Below, piece after piece: positions 1 through 12,511 of a stretch of DNA of 64,000 nt. The stretch covers positions 682,001-746,000 of the forward strand of contig NBAZ01000002.1 of NCBI GenBank assembly GCA_002794735.1. Reading direction: 5' to 3'. Position 1 is the first letter of the stretch. Each line of letters begins with the position of its first letter. The notes beneath the pieces were generated by a model. The model saw only the letters and a list, made by a program, of their open reading frames with translations, was not told the DNA's origin and searched no databases. Source of the DNA: Pyrrhoderma lamaoense. Its lineage: Eukaryota; Basidiomycota; Agaricomycetes; Hymenochaetales; Hymenochaetaceae. The position numbers were made by a program, and so were the translations under genes.

Positions 1-2690
1 ACCCATCAAAGCAGTCACTCAAAGGTATAGTTATACGTCTATACGATTTATACAACGACGATTAATGGAATCGGAATGATAATAGGAAGAGCTTGTGTTA
101 CGAGAGACAGAAGTTAGAATTTTTTTAAACTTGTTCGACAAACTAGCTTCGTACGTCTACTTAGTTGAAGCTAGCTCATAGGTTAGCACATACGACACAA
201 CATAAAACATATGATATATAATCTATGGCCTATAACATCAAACCATAGGGACTCCTTTGTAAAGTTAGCTCATCGCTCATCAATTTGGAGTTAGAAAGAG
301 GTCAGTTAGCGGTTAGATCAACTTTTGTTAGCTAGTTCACTCCTTTTTCTCACTTTTTCCCCATCAATTTGTAGTTCGGTAGATCATTAGTTTCGTTGGA
401 GGAAGAATCTCGATCCCATAAAGCTATGGACGTAGATGTTAGACGTCAGATGTTAGATGAAAACGTATCACTACTTGCCGAAGAAAAAACCTAGTGATGG
501 TGGTGGTGGTGATGATAATGATGGAAAATCCTAGCTAACACACAAAAGAAAGAGAAGGAGGAGGAGAAAACCATTGAGTCAAGAAGAAGAATTCCCGATA
601 CGGAGAATAAGAACGAAAAAAAAAACTCCAAAAGACACTATATCACATGTAATGACCGGAATCAAGACTTTGAAAGGTTATCTCCCAGAACCCAATAAGG
701 CCGAGCACAAGCCAACTGAAATTTTTTTACTCAGAAGTTGGAATCTCATTCTCTATTCGAAAGCTAGTCATATTCTCGTATTAAAAGCCCTTCGCTCGAG
801 ACTTCAAGTTAACCCTTACATATTCTTACCTTCTGGTGTCTTTGTCTTGGCTCTATATTTGATGTTTTTGGTTTATATCAAAGAGAGGTCTTCTACCATC
901 ACCTATCATGACCGGTGGCACTACCAAGTACCAAGTACTAAAGTATTATTGTATTGATTACCAAACTACTGAACTAACTTACAAATACAAGTCACGACAA
1001 GAAAAGGCTTTCGAGTTAGAGAGTCTGAGACTCGAATCTAGAAGCGCGTGTTCGATTTTCGATATTTCGATTATACCGATGTTTCTCTCTCCACCATACC
1101 TCCGGAGCCAATAATCTGTTGTCTTATTCTAGTCAAGCTTAGATTAGATTAGTGTAGTGTAGTGTATTGCAGTGCAGTGTAGTGTGGCATATGGTAGTAT
1201 AGTTTAGAGTAGTGTATTAACGAGATGGACGGAGGAGGAGGAAGGGGGGAGAGAGGGTCAACGAAGGAGCGGACACCGCGACACCGCTGATGTCCGATGA
1301 ACCAATGAAGTAGCTGAGAAAAAATAAATCGACCGCGTCTTTCCTATTATTATTATTATAATTATAATTATTTACTTCACAAATGGAGTTTGCATTACAA
1401 TGATCCAATACATACGTCCTCGGTCCGATCGCATATCGACGCTGTGACGCCCCCTGCCCTATCATCATCAATGCTGTTGTTATTATTATTGTCGTCTGTC
1501 AAGTAATCTTACATGTGTTTCTCTAAAATCCTTTACCGTCGAGATTTTTTTCTCTCTTTCCTTTTTTTTTTGTTTCGCTTCCGTATCAACAACTCGAGCC
1601 CAAGCCTAAACTTGACTCTATCTTCTCCAAAAAAAAACAGAACAACAATGATCCTCCGCCAGACCACTGAATGTGACTAGTCGCACAAGAACATACATAA
1701 GAGCTAACCACAAAAAACAGATTGTCAGTCGTAACGTAACATATAGTCAAGTGTAAAAGATAAAACTTCACCTAGTAGAACTATTTGAATGAAGCCGAGA
1801 TTCTCAAATCCAGTTAACAGCTCTCTTACGACAGTTGCAACCAGCTTCTACTTGCTATTCTACATTTTTAACTTCTACTTCCACTTCTTCTACTTCTCAC
1901 TTCTCACTTCCACTTCTACCTCCTATTATCGGAATTACGTAAGACGCCGATTGTCCAGTAGCTTTGTAGTTCTATAGTCTGTTAGGCCCTCTCCCACCCT
2001 CCCAAGTAGAAGTTGAGAGGATCTCCCTAGTGACAACTTGATAATTATAAATTCTCGTTTTCTGGGATAGGATGTTTTATTCATGGTTACGGGTTAAACA
2101 TCCCGACAACGACTTGTCCAAAACGTCCAAACGCCCAATCTTATTTTATACACACAAAAAATAAATTTGAAAGAACTCTCTTGGTGGCTCCCGGGACTTG
2201 TCATCGTAAATTCCCTTTTTTCGAGAGAAAAAAAACTCACAAGTTCTCCGGGAGAAAGATGTAGATGCTTCTCAGAGTCACTCTAATCCCCCGCCTCTCC
2301 CTTTTCCCGACTTAGGTTGACCTACTACCTATCTCTACTTCTTCACACTTTCTACACACCCCTGCATTCCCTGCATTCCCCCTTACGTCTCTAAGAATAG
2401 ATTTAAACGCCACATACGGGCCCTTATGATAAATTCTCGTCATGGTGTTTGTATTTCCGTAAAAGTCCCTTTTATTATTTAATTATTTAATTTCTAATGA
2501 GCGGAGGTGTGGAGTACGCGTGCGGGGTACGAGTATAGGAGGAGAGTTTCTGTTTACATGTAAGTACCAGTGTTCCCGTAGAAGTTGTGATCTCTTTCGA
2601 CGAGCTATAAATGTAGAGTTGTCATATTTTTTTTTTTGAATTTATCTCAGATTCTTGCTGGAGACGTTTTTAGACTCGGATGTCATGATG

Positions 2691-2821
2691 TACAGGTCGG
2701 TATACGAAAGGACGCCAGGAACCGTAAGCGATATACGCTATTTGGATATTTTCTCGTCTGAATTTGAGGAAACATTCGCTTGTGTGCTAGTGCCTGGCGT
2801 CCTTTCGTATACCCACCTGTA
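2691..2821. repeat. 29-nt inverted repeat with 73-nt spacer
   Basis: The left arm is 2691-2719 (begins TACAGGTCGGTATACG) and the right arm is 2793-2821. The reverse complement of the right arm matches the left at 28 of 29 positions, the exception being TCG versus TGG. The spacer 2720-2792 is unrelated to either arm. A perfect match this long is far beyond chance in a window of this size. The sequence alone does not say whether it is a small element's termini, a transcribed hairpin or the trace of a local inversion. Confidence 0.85.
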
Positions 2822-5800
2822 TATATGCATGTGTGTGTGTACAACTTAGTAGGTAAAGTAAAGTGATAAATAAACGAAATGATTGAACGGAAGAAATATC
2901 AGAGATTAGGAAGTGGACGATCGAAATCCGAGTCGGTGATTCCAAGTAGATGATCGATACATACAAGGGTATACATATGCACGTCATGTAAAATATCTTT
3001 TTCATCGCTCATTGCTTAATGGGATTTTCTTTCAACCTTAGCGACTTTCCCAACACTTGCTGACTCTGCTCAAGTGCTATATGCGATGAGTGTGATGGTC
3101 TTTACCAGTTGAATATGTAAGATCAAGTTGTAAGATCAAGTACGGATGCGCATCTCGTAGTTAAGAATAGGAAAGACGGAAATTTGAGGAGGAAAAGCGG
3201 CCGATTCGGAGTCGGAGGAGTGGAGTAATGAAGGCCTAGGTTCACGGATCCCGATTGGAGAGAAATCAGCACTTGTCAGTTGGTTGTTATACTCATACAT
3301 TACATACAAGGCGCACTTGGGCGCTGCGACGATGGAACACATTAGATGGACGAATCATTGTCACTATTATATGGGTTCAAACATCTTCTGAATTTCTGAA
3401 TAAGTTGTTGATAGATCTGATCGTAAAAACTAAAGTAAACTTGTAATTGGTGAACGCAAGAGGAATCGGAGGTTTAGACATGATCATGACCTCGGATCCA
3501 TTTGACTCATTCTCTTGCTTTTCTTCGCAATTTGTTTTTCTTCTCCTCTCTCTACGGGGTCTGGAATTTATGAACAGGAATGGAAAAGAGAGTGAATTAC
3601 GGGTGAATCGGCTTTCTTCAGTAAGAAGAAGAATCTCTCTCTTTTTTTGCTCTTAGCATTCACATCCACGTTTTTCTTACACAGGATGCTTTATCATCAC
3701 TATCAACATCAACATCAATATCAATATTGATGGATGCCCATTGCACTATTGCGTTATTCCCTTGATTCCCTGCCCCCAATATTAAGGTGTTATAATAATA
3801 GAGTTATTAGTTAAGACTTCGATTCTTTTCTCTCTGAACGCTGATCTCTCTCGCCCCCGACGTTTTCCTTGTTCTCGCTCTTTACAGGTTCCGACTTTAG
3901 TCAGAATACAAATTCCTATTAGCGAGGTCGGGAATAGAGATATTAATAGGCAGTTATTAGTTAATCAAGTTAGAGCTTTGAGATCCCAAGGCTACTGAGT
4001 CCCATTGTTCGAGGGGGAAAGAGAACAAGAATCTGAAAAGGAAGGGGAAGAAAGAGAGAGAGAGATTGACGTTTAGACCTGATGTGGCTGATACGACCTT
4101 ATTTCCCACCACGTAGACTTCTGGGTAGATGGGAAACACCCCCCAGCTGCGTTTTCCTTCTTTACGTTGTTAGAATTGTTAGAATAAGAACTCCCCAAGC
4201 TTTGTCAATGACAATGTGAATTGAATGGAATGCAAGGGTGCCCGATAATCGATACGCGATGCTCGGTGCTTGGTGTTTGGTGCTCGGAGCACAGAGCATA
4301 GTTATATGATTCGGAGATGGACTTGTGACGGTACGACTAATAAGCCTCGGAGACACTGACAAGCTGTTTCTATTCCTACGCAAGTCATTTAAACTTTTTG
4401 TTGCTATTCCCCATACGCATCTTGAGTCTTCGACCTTGAACCGAATATAGAAGAAGCCCTTCCCCCTTTTCTTTCTTTCTTTTTCGTTTTTTCAACAATT
4501 TGTCTTCCGGTCACTCGAGTGCCACGGATACAACTTGGCATAGCATAGAACTGGAACCAGGAACGGTCTATCTTAACGTAGCACAGTGTGCAACGTAGCT
4601 ATCTTCCACGTATTTCGTATATGTACGGCTAGTGATTATGTGCGATTACCCATGACATATCTATCATGTTTCCTTTCACCCCCTATCCCTTCCAAGACTT
4701 TTTTTGCATCGTAAAAAGAGAACTTACTCAATTAGTTAGGTGGTATTCAGAGTCTCAGTTAGTTACTTCCTACAACTCAGGCTTGAGCGCGAGCGCGCGC
4801 ACACATATGCATATGGCTCTCCGTCGCCCCAATGGGCTGTGTTGCAACGACCGCTCATTAATTGCCTTCTCCATCGTTCATCAACGGACTGGTTGTAGCA
4901 CCGAACGTATCGATGAGAAAAATAGAAGGTTGATTGTATAAACGTTCCTCTCTCTCTCTTACTCCATGAATTCCAAATCAAATTAAAAGCTTCTCTGGGT
5001 TCTCTCGCGAGTCGAGACCTCGTTGACTTGTCAACCCCACCTAAGATACTAATGGTATTAGGGAGTCTAGAGATTTAGAGAACGTCATAGACACAGGATT
5101 TAATGTACATATCATCAAATGTGTATGCATAACGCAAGTTGATGCTTCTCGAAGAAGAAAAGTGAGATGAGGGAGCAAGGCGAACAACACAAAGTACAAA
5201 TATGATCATCCATCTCCCTCAAGGCTCGGTCAGGGAACACCGAGAATAACCGCTCACACAGCTGAAAGTTTAATCTCTCTTTCTTCGTCTTTCTCAGTTT
5301 CTGTATAAATTTGTTTTCATAAAAAAATATCTCAACTCATGATATGGGTAAGGGGAGATTGAGTAGAATTGTACTATAGGTTTTAAGATACTATCACACT
5401 TAAGAGTAAATAACACATGCACAAGTCCCTATCATCATGTGTGCGAGTTGGAGTTTCTCAAATACAAAATACAAATACGGATTACCTTAATCGGCCTTTC
5501 TAGCGACGATTTTTTTGCTGATCTTGACTATACATGTGTGTCATCCGAGACCCGTCCTTCCGTGATTAATCTTCTGAAGGCTCAAGGTCAGGAATCCTGA
5601 AATCATGATATGCACAACAAAGGAGAAAAAACATCTTTTGAGTTTGCCATATTCATGCACTCAGAATTTTTTTGTTTTGTAATTCTGCTTCTCCTTTCTC
5701 TGTTATTGTTTTGTAGGCCTTGGACGGGCAGGGGCGGAACCTGATTTTTTGCTTCCGAAAATGAAGCTTAGGACTCACCGCTCAAAAAAAATCCAGACTA

Positions 5801-6717
5801 TGATCGCAACAAACAAACAAAGTAACACTGAACAGCAATCATCCATTTCCCGAGTTCTTAACCTCCATCTAGCACATCGCTCAAGAGGGTCGCATTGTTG
5901 GCTCTTATATGAGCGGTTGAGGACCTTTTTGAGTCTCCATTTTTTTTTCTCTGTCTCGGTTTCTTGGTCTCTCGGATTTTGGATCTATTATCAGACTGAA
6001 ATTGAGATTAAGGAAAGCACTGGTATATTTAAATTATAAAAATAATGAAAGGAGAGCTCAATACAGGCTACTCCATGACGATGAGTCCTTCCGGGTACTG
6101 CGTGTAATACTACACCATGGTATGGATGAGTGTTAGTATTATTCTTCCGAGTAGGAACAGTGATGTGTATCGTATGCTGTAGTCAGGTTACTACTGGCTA
6201 CTAAACAATTTACAGAGGTACTAACAAAGATCCGTCTTCTTATCAGGAAGCAAGCTGTGGAAGCAATAACGTGAGTCTCGGTAAGAGAAAGAAGTCTACT
6301 ACATCTCCGGACGGGAATTCAAAGTAGAGGAACACTAGATTCTTTATTTCCTTCAATTTTTTGCTTCCGAAACGGCAAATCAAGTTAGTTTTTGGGGAGG
6401 GAGCTATTACGGTGTCTATAAAGATCAGTACGAGAAGAGCTAGTATCGAATATAGAGAGTTTTATGCTGTAATGAACGATGGAAACTGGGATAGAATATC
6501 TTCGGAATTTAGCTACGGATCTCCAGTTTTGATGTGGGGCATGCCCATGATGGATCTTAGGTCTAAGGTTTATGGGAAGAATGCTTGAATGAGTGACGAA
6601 ATCGCCTGTCTAGCGTAGAACTAGTGCCTAGTTCCATGAAGTCGGTGACCAATGTCAGTAACCTGCAGATTGATAGACTCGGATAGGAAGATACTCAAGA
6701 TACCTTAAGTCCTATGT

Positions 6718-6752
6718 CCCCTTCCCCCGATTCACGCGGGAGGAAGGGGACC
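6718..6752. repeat. GC-rich hairpin
   Basis: A CCCCTTCC..CCCG arm is followed, after a short loop, by CGGG..GGAAGGGG, giving a strong imperfect hairpin inside the gene-poor stretch. A smaller CCGGACTTCCGG palindrome follows directly. There is no adjacent gene to which it could belong as a terminator. Confidence 0.4.
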
Positions 6753-9700
6753 GGACTTCCGGACTCTTTTTCATCCTTAGATCTATGAATTATGAATATA
6801 TGCACATATAGTCACGGCACCGTACGTATACACCAACATCACACTAAATTATATTTGTCCATTTTTCTTGTTTATTGTAAAAAAAACTAGTGAACACCAC
6901 TAGTGTTGTACACAAACCTATCGCTCACCAAACTATCAGCTTCAAAACGGATTTCGGTCGATTTTTGTATGTCCTACCCTCCGGTAGGTCAGGAAGATGG
7001 GGGCTCAGGCTTGATGTCCATCTGTTCCCTTCCCTTTCCCCCGCCATTCTTCCTCCCATGTGGGTTCTGTCTAGGCTAAACATACTTTATCATCGTCTAT
7101 CACGATCTTATGATCATCCAACAATTATACGATCATTTTATTCATGCTTCTATAATTCATAATTCATTAAAAAAAAAAAACTGTGAGCCACGATGCAATG
7201 CTGTGTGTTTTTCTTAGAATAACGTTAACATTATGAAATGTTAGTCTTCAGGGTGATTCGATCAATATTTTCCTCTTCTCTTCTCCTTCTACTTCTTTTT
7301 CTTCCTCCCTTTTTCTTTTTCTACTGAGCGCATCAGTTTGGAGCTACCGGGAATTTTTTTATGGTACAATATTTATTCAATTAATTAGTTGATGTATACA
7401 TTCTGGTGGCTTCCCTAAATTAGATTCCGTTCCGTTTAACTCATCCCAAATGAGCGCATATAACGACCTTATTTGTCCTTTTTGCCAATGGCAACACATT
7501 CTGGTTTCCGAGATGTTCATTGTTTGTGGCTCAGATCACAACACCCATAACATAACTACGTGTATTGCCCAGGCCACATCAGTTGAGAACGCCAACGGCG
7601 AACACACCAAATAAATAAAAACACAGCAACGTTGGTGAACAGCACAGCTCAAGAATTGTAACCGTCATCAATGTCATAAAATACATCAATATAAGAATCG
7701 GAAAAAAAACAAAGAAAAAGGAAACATGATTGTGATTTTAAACAACGTTTGCTTTTCTTTGACCATCACCGAGATCGTTGCAACTTTTACAGGGGAGAGG
7801 GATGGTGGCTACCGCTTGGCTAAAACCAATTACACTTTCATTCAATCGTTCTGTTATAAAGTTATTATTATATGTATTACTATCGCTACTTCCTCTATCC
7901 CTAACATCATTGTTTTGCGATTATTGACAGCCTCTGTACGCGAGAGCGGCCGTCAAAAAGCGCAGCGAGTTGCAGTGTTTGTGTTTGCACCCCTTGGAGA
8001 TTTCACATCGCCTGTGAATCCCTCTTCCGCTCCGGATCCCATCATCCATCATCAGGTATAATTCAAGGGACTCTTCGTTCAACATCAGCGGCGAGGCTGG
8101 GGTAGAGGTGTATAGCGTATATGTCAATTGCTGAAAAGAAAAGAAAAAAGAAGAAGAGACGCTAGAAATACAAAGTCTTAGTCTAGATTTAGAGTTGACT
8201 GTTAAGCGTGAAGCAGGGAGAAAGGGAGAAAGGTACTACCCTCCCCCTTTTCGCTTGCTTCTTAATCCAGTGCAGAGCTTTTTAGGCACAGATTTTTCCC
8301 TTTTCCTTCTCTCTCAGAATAACATTTGTGCATTTTGCCAGATTTTTAACAGATTTAGCATGTTTCTCTCCCTCCTCACTTCCGTTCTACCCGGCGCTGG
8401 CTGATTTATCACTCATGTCCCTTCTATCCTTCATCATCCGTCATTCCATTAACCACCCTCGCTTACAAATTATCTCTTATCCTTTACTCCTAAGGGACGA
8501 TTAAGCATATCTACAGTTCCGCGTTGCTCGGGTAAAAGAAAGAGTGGTTAGAAAACCGCATACATTCTTCTTTTTTCTTTAACAAAAAAAACTGTGCATG
8601 TGCATGACGCACGCCGAGCTATATCAAGCTATTTGACCGAAAGGCGTCTAAGAGACTGTGAGACCAAGGAGACCCGTAGGAGGAGGCTATACAGATCAAC
8701 AGGTCTAAGGGGAAGGGGGGCCATTTCCGAGCTCCGCTACAAAGAGGTTATGAAGATAGCCTATTTTGGGAAGTACATGTATCGACGGCCCTGGGGTTGA
8801 TGATCAGGGAAACTGCTCAGCCACGGGTCGCGTGGCATTAGCGTGCGTCGTGAATTTTGCCAGTGCCCACCGACGTCTGGTACGAATGCAAGAGGCATGG
8901 CATGACAACATATTTTATTCATCTCTTAATTTACTCGTTTACTATATGCATCTAAAAAGTGACAGGCCGAGCGAAGAAAAGGAACGTTTCCCTCGGAGAT
9001 CACTGGTCCGAGCCACACTAGCTATATGTGTATGTCTGATAACGCGTCTGATAACACCCACTCGTTCATGATATGCGGACAACATGGGCACTTGAACCCG
9101 ATCAGCGAGGCGTTTGCTCAGTAGTACACACATATAATAATATCCTTTTTTTTCAACAAATCCAAGCGGTTCTTCAGACCCATGCTGTGTTAACATCATT
9201 GTTTTTACTTGTGTTACTTGGTATCATCACGAAAGCCAGTTGTATTCGAAACTCGAGAACAATTTGACGGTAGTCAACATCTCTGAGCTCGTATTTATCA
9301 GAACTATATTTGTATGTATACGTAGGTACTGACCCACGGAGATTGTAGGTTCCTGTATCTACAAATCCTAGATCCGAGGATTGAGTCCGAGACTATGTTC
9401 AAGAGATGATTGGAGCCTACGCCTTCCATACATTGAAAATTTGTACTAGCAATGGAAGTGAGACAGGGCAATATCGCAGATCATTGTTATTCCAAAGATA
9501 GGACATGTATCAACCTTGTTGCGATTGAATTAGTCCATCAAAGGACATACATGTAGCCTTCGTATTGATGTGAGTGCACATAAAAATCTTCGATGTCTGA
9601 GAATCTTGCAACGTGTATGCATTACATGAGAAGAAGAAGATGATGCGACTTCTCAGAACAGCTTGTAGATGACAGGCCCATCAGGCTGACTCGATTTCTT

Positions 9701-9903
9701 GTGTCTGTGTGAGCTCATACAGGAAACAAGCTGCTGCAAATCAGGTCAGAGTGTATCGAGCTAATCATTATCATATGCATAAAGACCAGGGATAATCATT
9801 TATGGTAAAATATGTACACGTGATCAAGGAGCAACGTCAAACACCATTAGTTGCACATCATAATTATTCAATTTATTGAGCTTCATGTTAAGGTGCTACT
9901 AGG

Positions 9904-12192
9904 ATGAGCACCACTGATATCATCTCCTCTGCAACTGCGCTCCTTGCATCACATAATGTGCTACTTGATAAAGTTCGTTCGACACAACGTTCAAATCGTA
10001 ATGCTCTTCGCAACTACGCAAACTCCTTGACTTCACAACCAAACGCGCCTACCGGTGCTGCTGATGCCCTGAATCCTTTACTGAATTTACCCCTTATCAA
10101 GACACCACCGCCTTCCCCGCCATTACCTCTATTCTCTCTTGAAAACACCGATGAACCTTCATCTCCTAACCCCGCCAGTAATGTTGCTTCTGTTGTTAAA
10201 CCGTATCCACGAGTTGTTCGTGCAGATTTATCACAATCTAAAAAGGCCCGCTGTGCAAGATACGAGAACTATGTCCCTGAAGAAGAGACTATAAGAAATG
10301 ACTACTCTCAACATTATGTAGACAGCGGAGAATGGCCGCAAAACTGGGTAGTTGGAGCAGAGATGGAAAGGCGATTCGAAGAGTGAGCTGTTTACTTGAT
10401 TATTGATCAACTCAGAAGACTTGCCATATACTGATATACAATCTATTGTTCTGCTATATACAGATATCCTAAGCAACAAAAACTCCTTACTCTGAAGAAA
10501 ATCTCCGTAGCGGAGCGTGCCTTGCCTCCAACTCACCTTTCCTTACCAGCTTCACAAACGGCGTTACAGGGCTTGAAGTTTGATATCATACTTATTGATC
10601 CACCCTTTTCATCATCGTTCTCTTGGGATGATCTGGAAAAACTACCTATATCACAACTGTCTGCTGATCCCAGTTTTGTTTTCTTATGGGTTGGGAGTGG
10701 TGCTGGAGAAGGGCTGGAACGCGGACGAGAAGTCATTGCAAAATGGGGGTTCAGGAGGAGTGAAGATATCGTCTGGGTGAAAACAAACAAGGAGTCAAAC
10801 AAAGGACCTGGTGTAAGTCTCACTCATGTTTTGGCATTTCATATTCTTAATGCTCTCAATTGATAGACTGATCCGCCAACGACGTCATTACTCACAAGAA
10901 CAAAGCAACACTGTCTCTTAGGAATACGGGGAACAGTTCGTCGTTCGACAGATAGCTGGTTTGCGCACTGCAACGTAGGTAAGATATTTAAACATAGCTT
11001 AGAAAGGCTTTCATGAATCTGAGCCTATAATAGATACGGATGTAATCATCTGGGAGGGTGATCCCTCAGATCCGACAAGGAAGCCTCCAGAGATTTATCA
11101 ACTTATAGAGAACTTTTGTCTTGGGACGCGACGTCTTGAGATCTTTGGGAGATACCATTCCTTACGTCGGGGATGGGTTACAGTTACTGCGGACGAACTC
11201 AATCTATCACCAGAAGAGGTCCGAGAAAAGGAAGGAGCCACACCGTTCGACAGAGTGAAATGGGAGGCTCAGATGAAGGAGCTTGCTATTGGAGGAAAAT
11301 TCTTAGTACCTAATACATACGGTAAGTTTAATTAATAAAAAGAATTACTGCCTTGATTCTCACTATTTTTGTTCCTCAATCGCGTTACAGAGATCGATTC
11401 TCTGAGACCCAAGTCTCCAGTCTCATTTTCAAAGGAAAATAACAGTGGCCGTGGAGACCGAGGTGGAGGCGTCAGTGAGCGCGGTTTACAGAACCCAGGC
11501 ATGGCTACCGCACCCATGCCGATGGGGGGTCGGGACTACCGATGCCAGCAAACCTACCTAATAACCCGATGCGGGGTGGTAGCTCTATAGGAGCACTGGG
11601 TGGTGGAGTAAGTCTTGGAGTCGTTAGACAAAATCAGAACTCACCACCCCAATCAATGAATGTCATGTCAATGGGTCCCGGACCAATGATGAACCCTAGT
11701 ATGGGTGCCGTTAATGGTGTGAATAATATGGGAGGGACAAGTGCTCCAGGCATGTCAGGAATGGGTATGGGAAACTTAAACCCGAATCAAATGGGGAATA
11801 TGATGTCTATGAATGTTATGGGTGGCAATATGGCAGGGAATATGGGCGGAAATATGGCTGGGATGCTTATGAATAACATGGGTATGCCAATGAACCAAAT
11901 GAATCGTATGGGTAATATGGGCAACCCAGGACCTATCATGCGTATGTCGAGTATGGATCAGTCTATGGGTGGGTTCAACCAAATGGGACAAATGAATCAG
12001 ATGAATCAGATGATCACTATGAATCAAATGGCTCAGATGGGTCATATAAACCCACAAGCGTATATGGGTAATGGGATGATGTGGGATGCGTCTGGTATGC
12101 ATGACGGATCCATGGGTGGGATGGGGATGAATATGGGACAGGGAATGGGACAAGGGTTGGGACAAGGGATGAGGCACTGGCGAAAATTCTAG
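9904..12192 (+). CDS. METTL14/KAR4-like MT-A70 family protein with Met-rich tail (frame break at 11524-11529)
   Basis: Subunit of the mRNA N6-adenosine methyltransferase type (MT-A70 family). Exons by splice phase: 9904-10382, 10464-10812, 10867-10978, 11034-11321, 11391-12192. After a low-complexity N-terminus of about 120 residues comes the Rossmann methyltransferase core: [10 protein letters not shown] (DPPF at residues 205-208), then [48 protein letters not shown] and [15 protein letters not shown]. This order matches METTL14 rather than METTL3. Human METTL14 has EPPL at the motif, whereas this protein has DPPF. A short Arg-Gly segment (GRGDRGGG) follows, then about 216 residues in which some 49 are Met, with Gly and Asn making up much of the rest. 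The reading frame shifts at a run of six G (11524-11529); one more G would join core and tail into about 676 residues. The break may be a sequencing error. Family call is firm; orthologue level (METTL14 versus KAR4) is less sure. Confidence 0.88.
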
Positions 12193-12511
12193 TTGTTCGT
12201 TTTTAGCAGCATGGATCGCTTTCATGAACAATTTCTCAATAAATTATCACCATTGACTATATTTTTACGAAGTTTGATTATAATTTATCTTTTTATCACT
12301 TAGAGACACATGTTGTATGTGATCTAATCATTTGACTGGATTTGTATGTATTCAGTAGAGTTTAATAGTGATATGCATGATACGATGTATACGTATAAAT
12401 ACAGCACAAATACTGATACATAATGATAATCAGAAGCCACTAGTTTTCCCACCAGGAGTCGAAGTCAAATTTCGAAGTTAGCAGAATCGAATTAAAGCCA
12501 GCGAATACCAG
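12193..12511. other. intergenic, METTL14-like to GPI-type gene
   Basis: AT-rich sequence of 319 bp. It must hold the 3' end of the METTL14-like transcript and the promoter of the next gene. I see no repeat or RNA gene in it. Confidence 0.5.

Larger units (their letters stand above)
1..9903. other. gene-poor 9.9 kb stretch
   Basis: No reading frame here resembles a known family and I could not chain exons across it. Open frames are short, often lack ATG and overlap on both strands. The DNA is rich in CT/GA runs, TAGTG-type simple repeats (about 1140-1210), TTA repeats near 1350 and A or T homopolymers. A 17-nt string containing TTTTTTGCTTCCGAAA occurs near both 5742 and 6356. A GC-rich hairpin lies at about 6718-6752. 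The texture could be long promoter or UTR sequence of a neighbouring regulatory gene, but that is a guess. Confidence 0.6.

Noticed and set aside
574..957. 127-codon frame starting with a basic segment
   Set aside because: Starts at TTG rather than ATG, has no recognised motif, and sits in low-complexity AG-rich DNA.
4240..4300. Short GCTCGGTGCTTGGTG direct and inverted repeats, possible CRISPR-like pattern
   Set aside because: Units are under 10 bp and irregular without spacers; CRISPR arrays are not expected in a eukaryotic nuclear genome.
11776..12231. Long minus-strand frame rich in His, Ile and Ser opposite the METTL14-like tail
   Set aside because: It is the complement of the ATG/GGN-rich Met tail; CAT codons opposite ATG create it. 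No homology and no start context.
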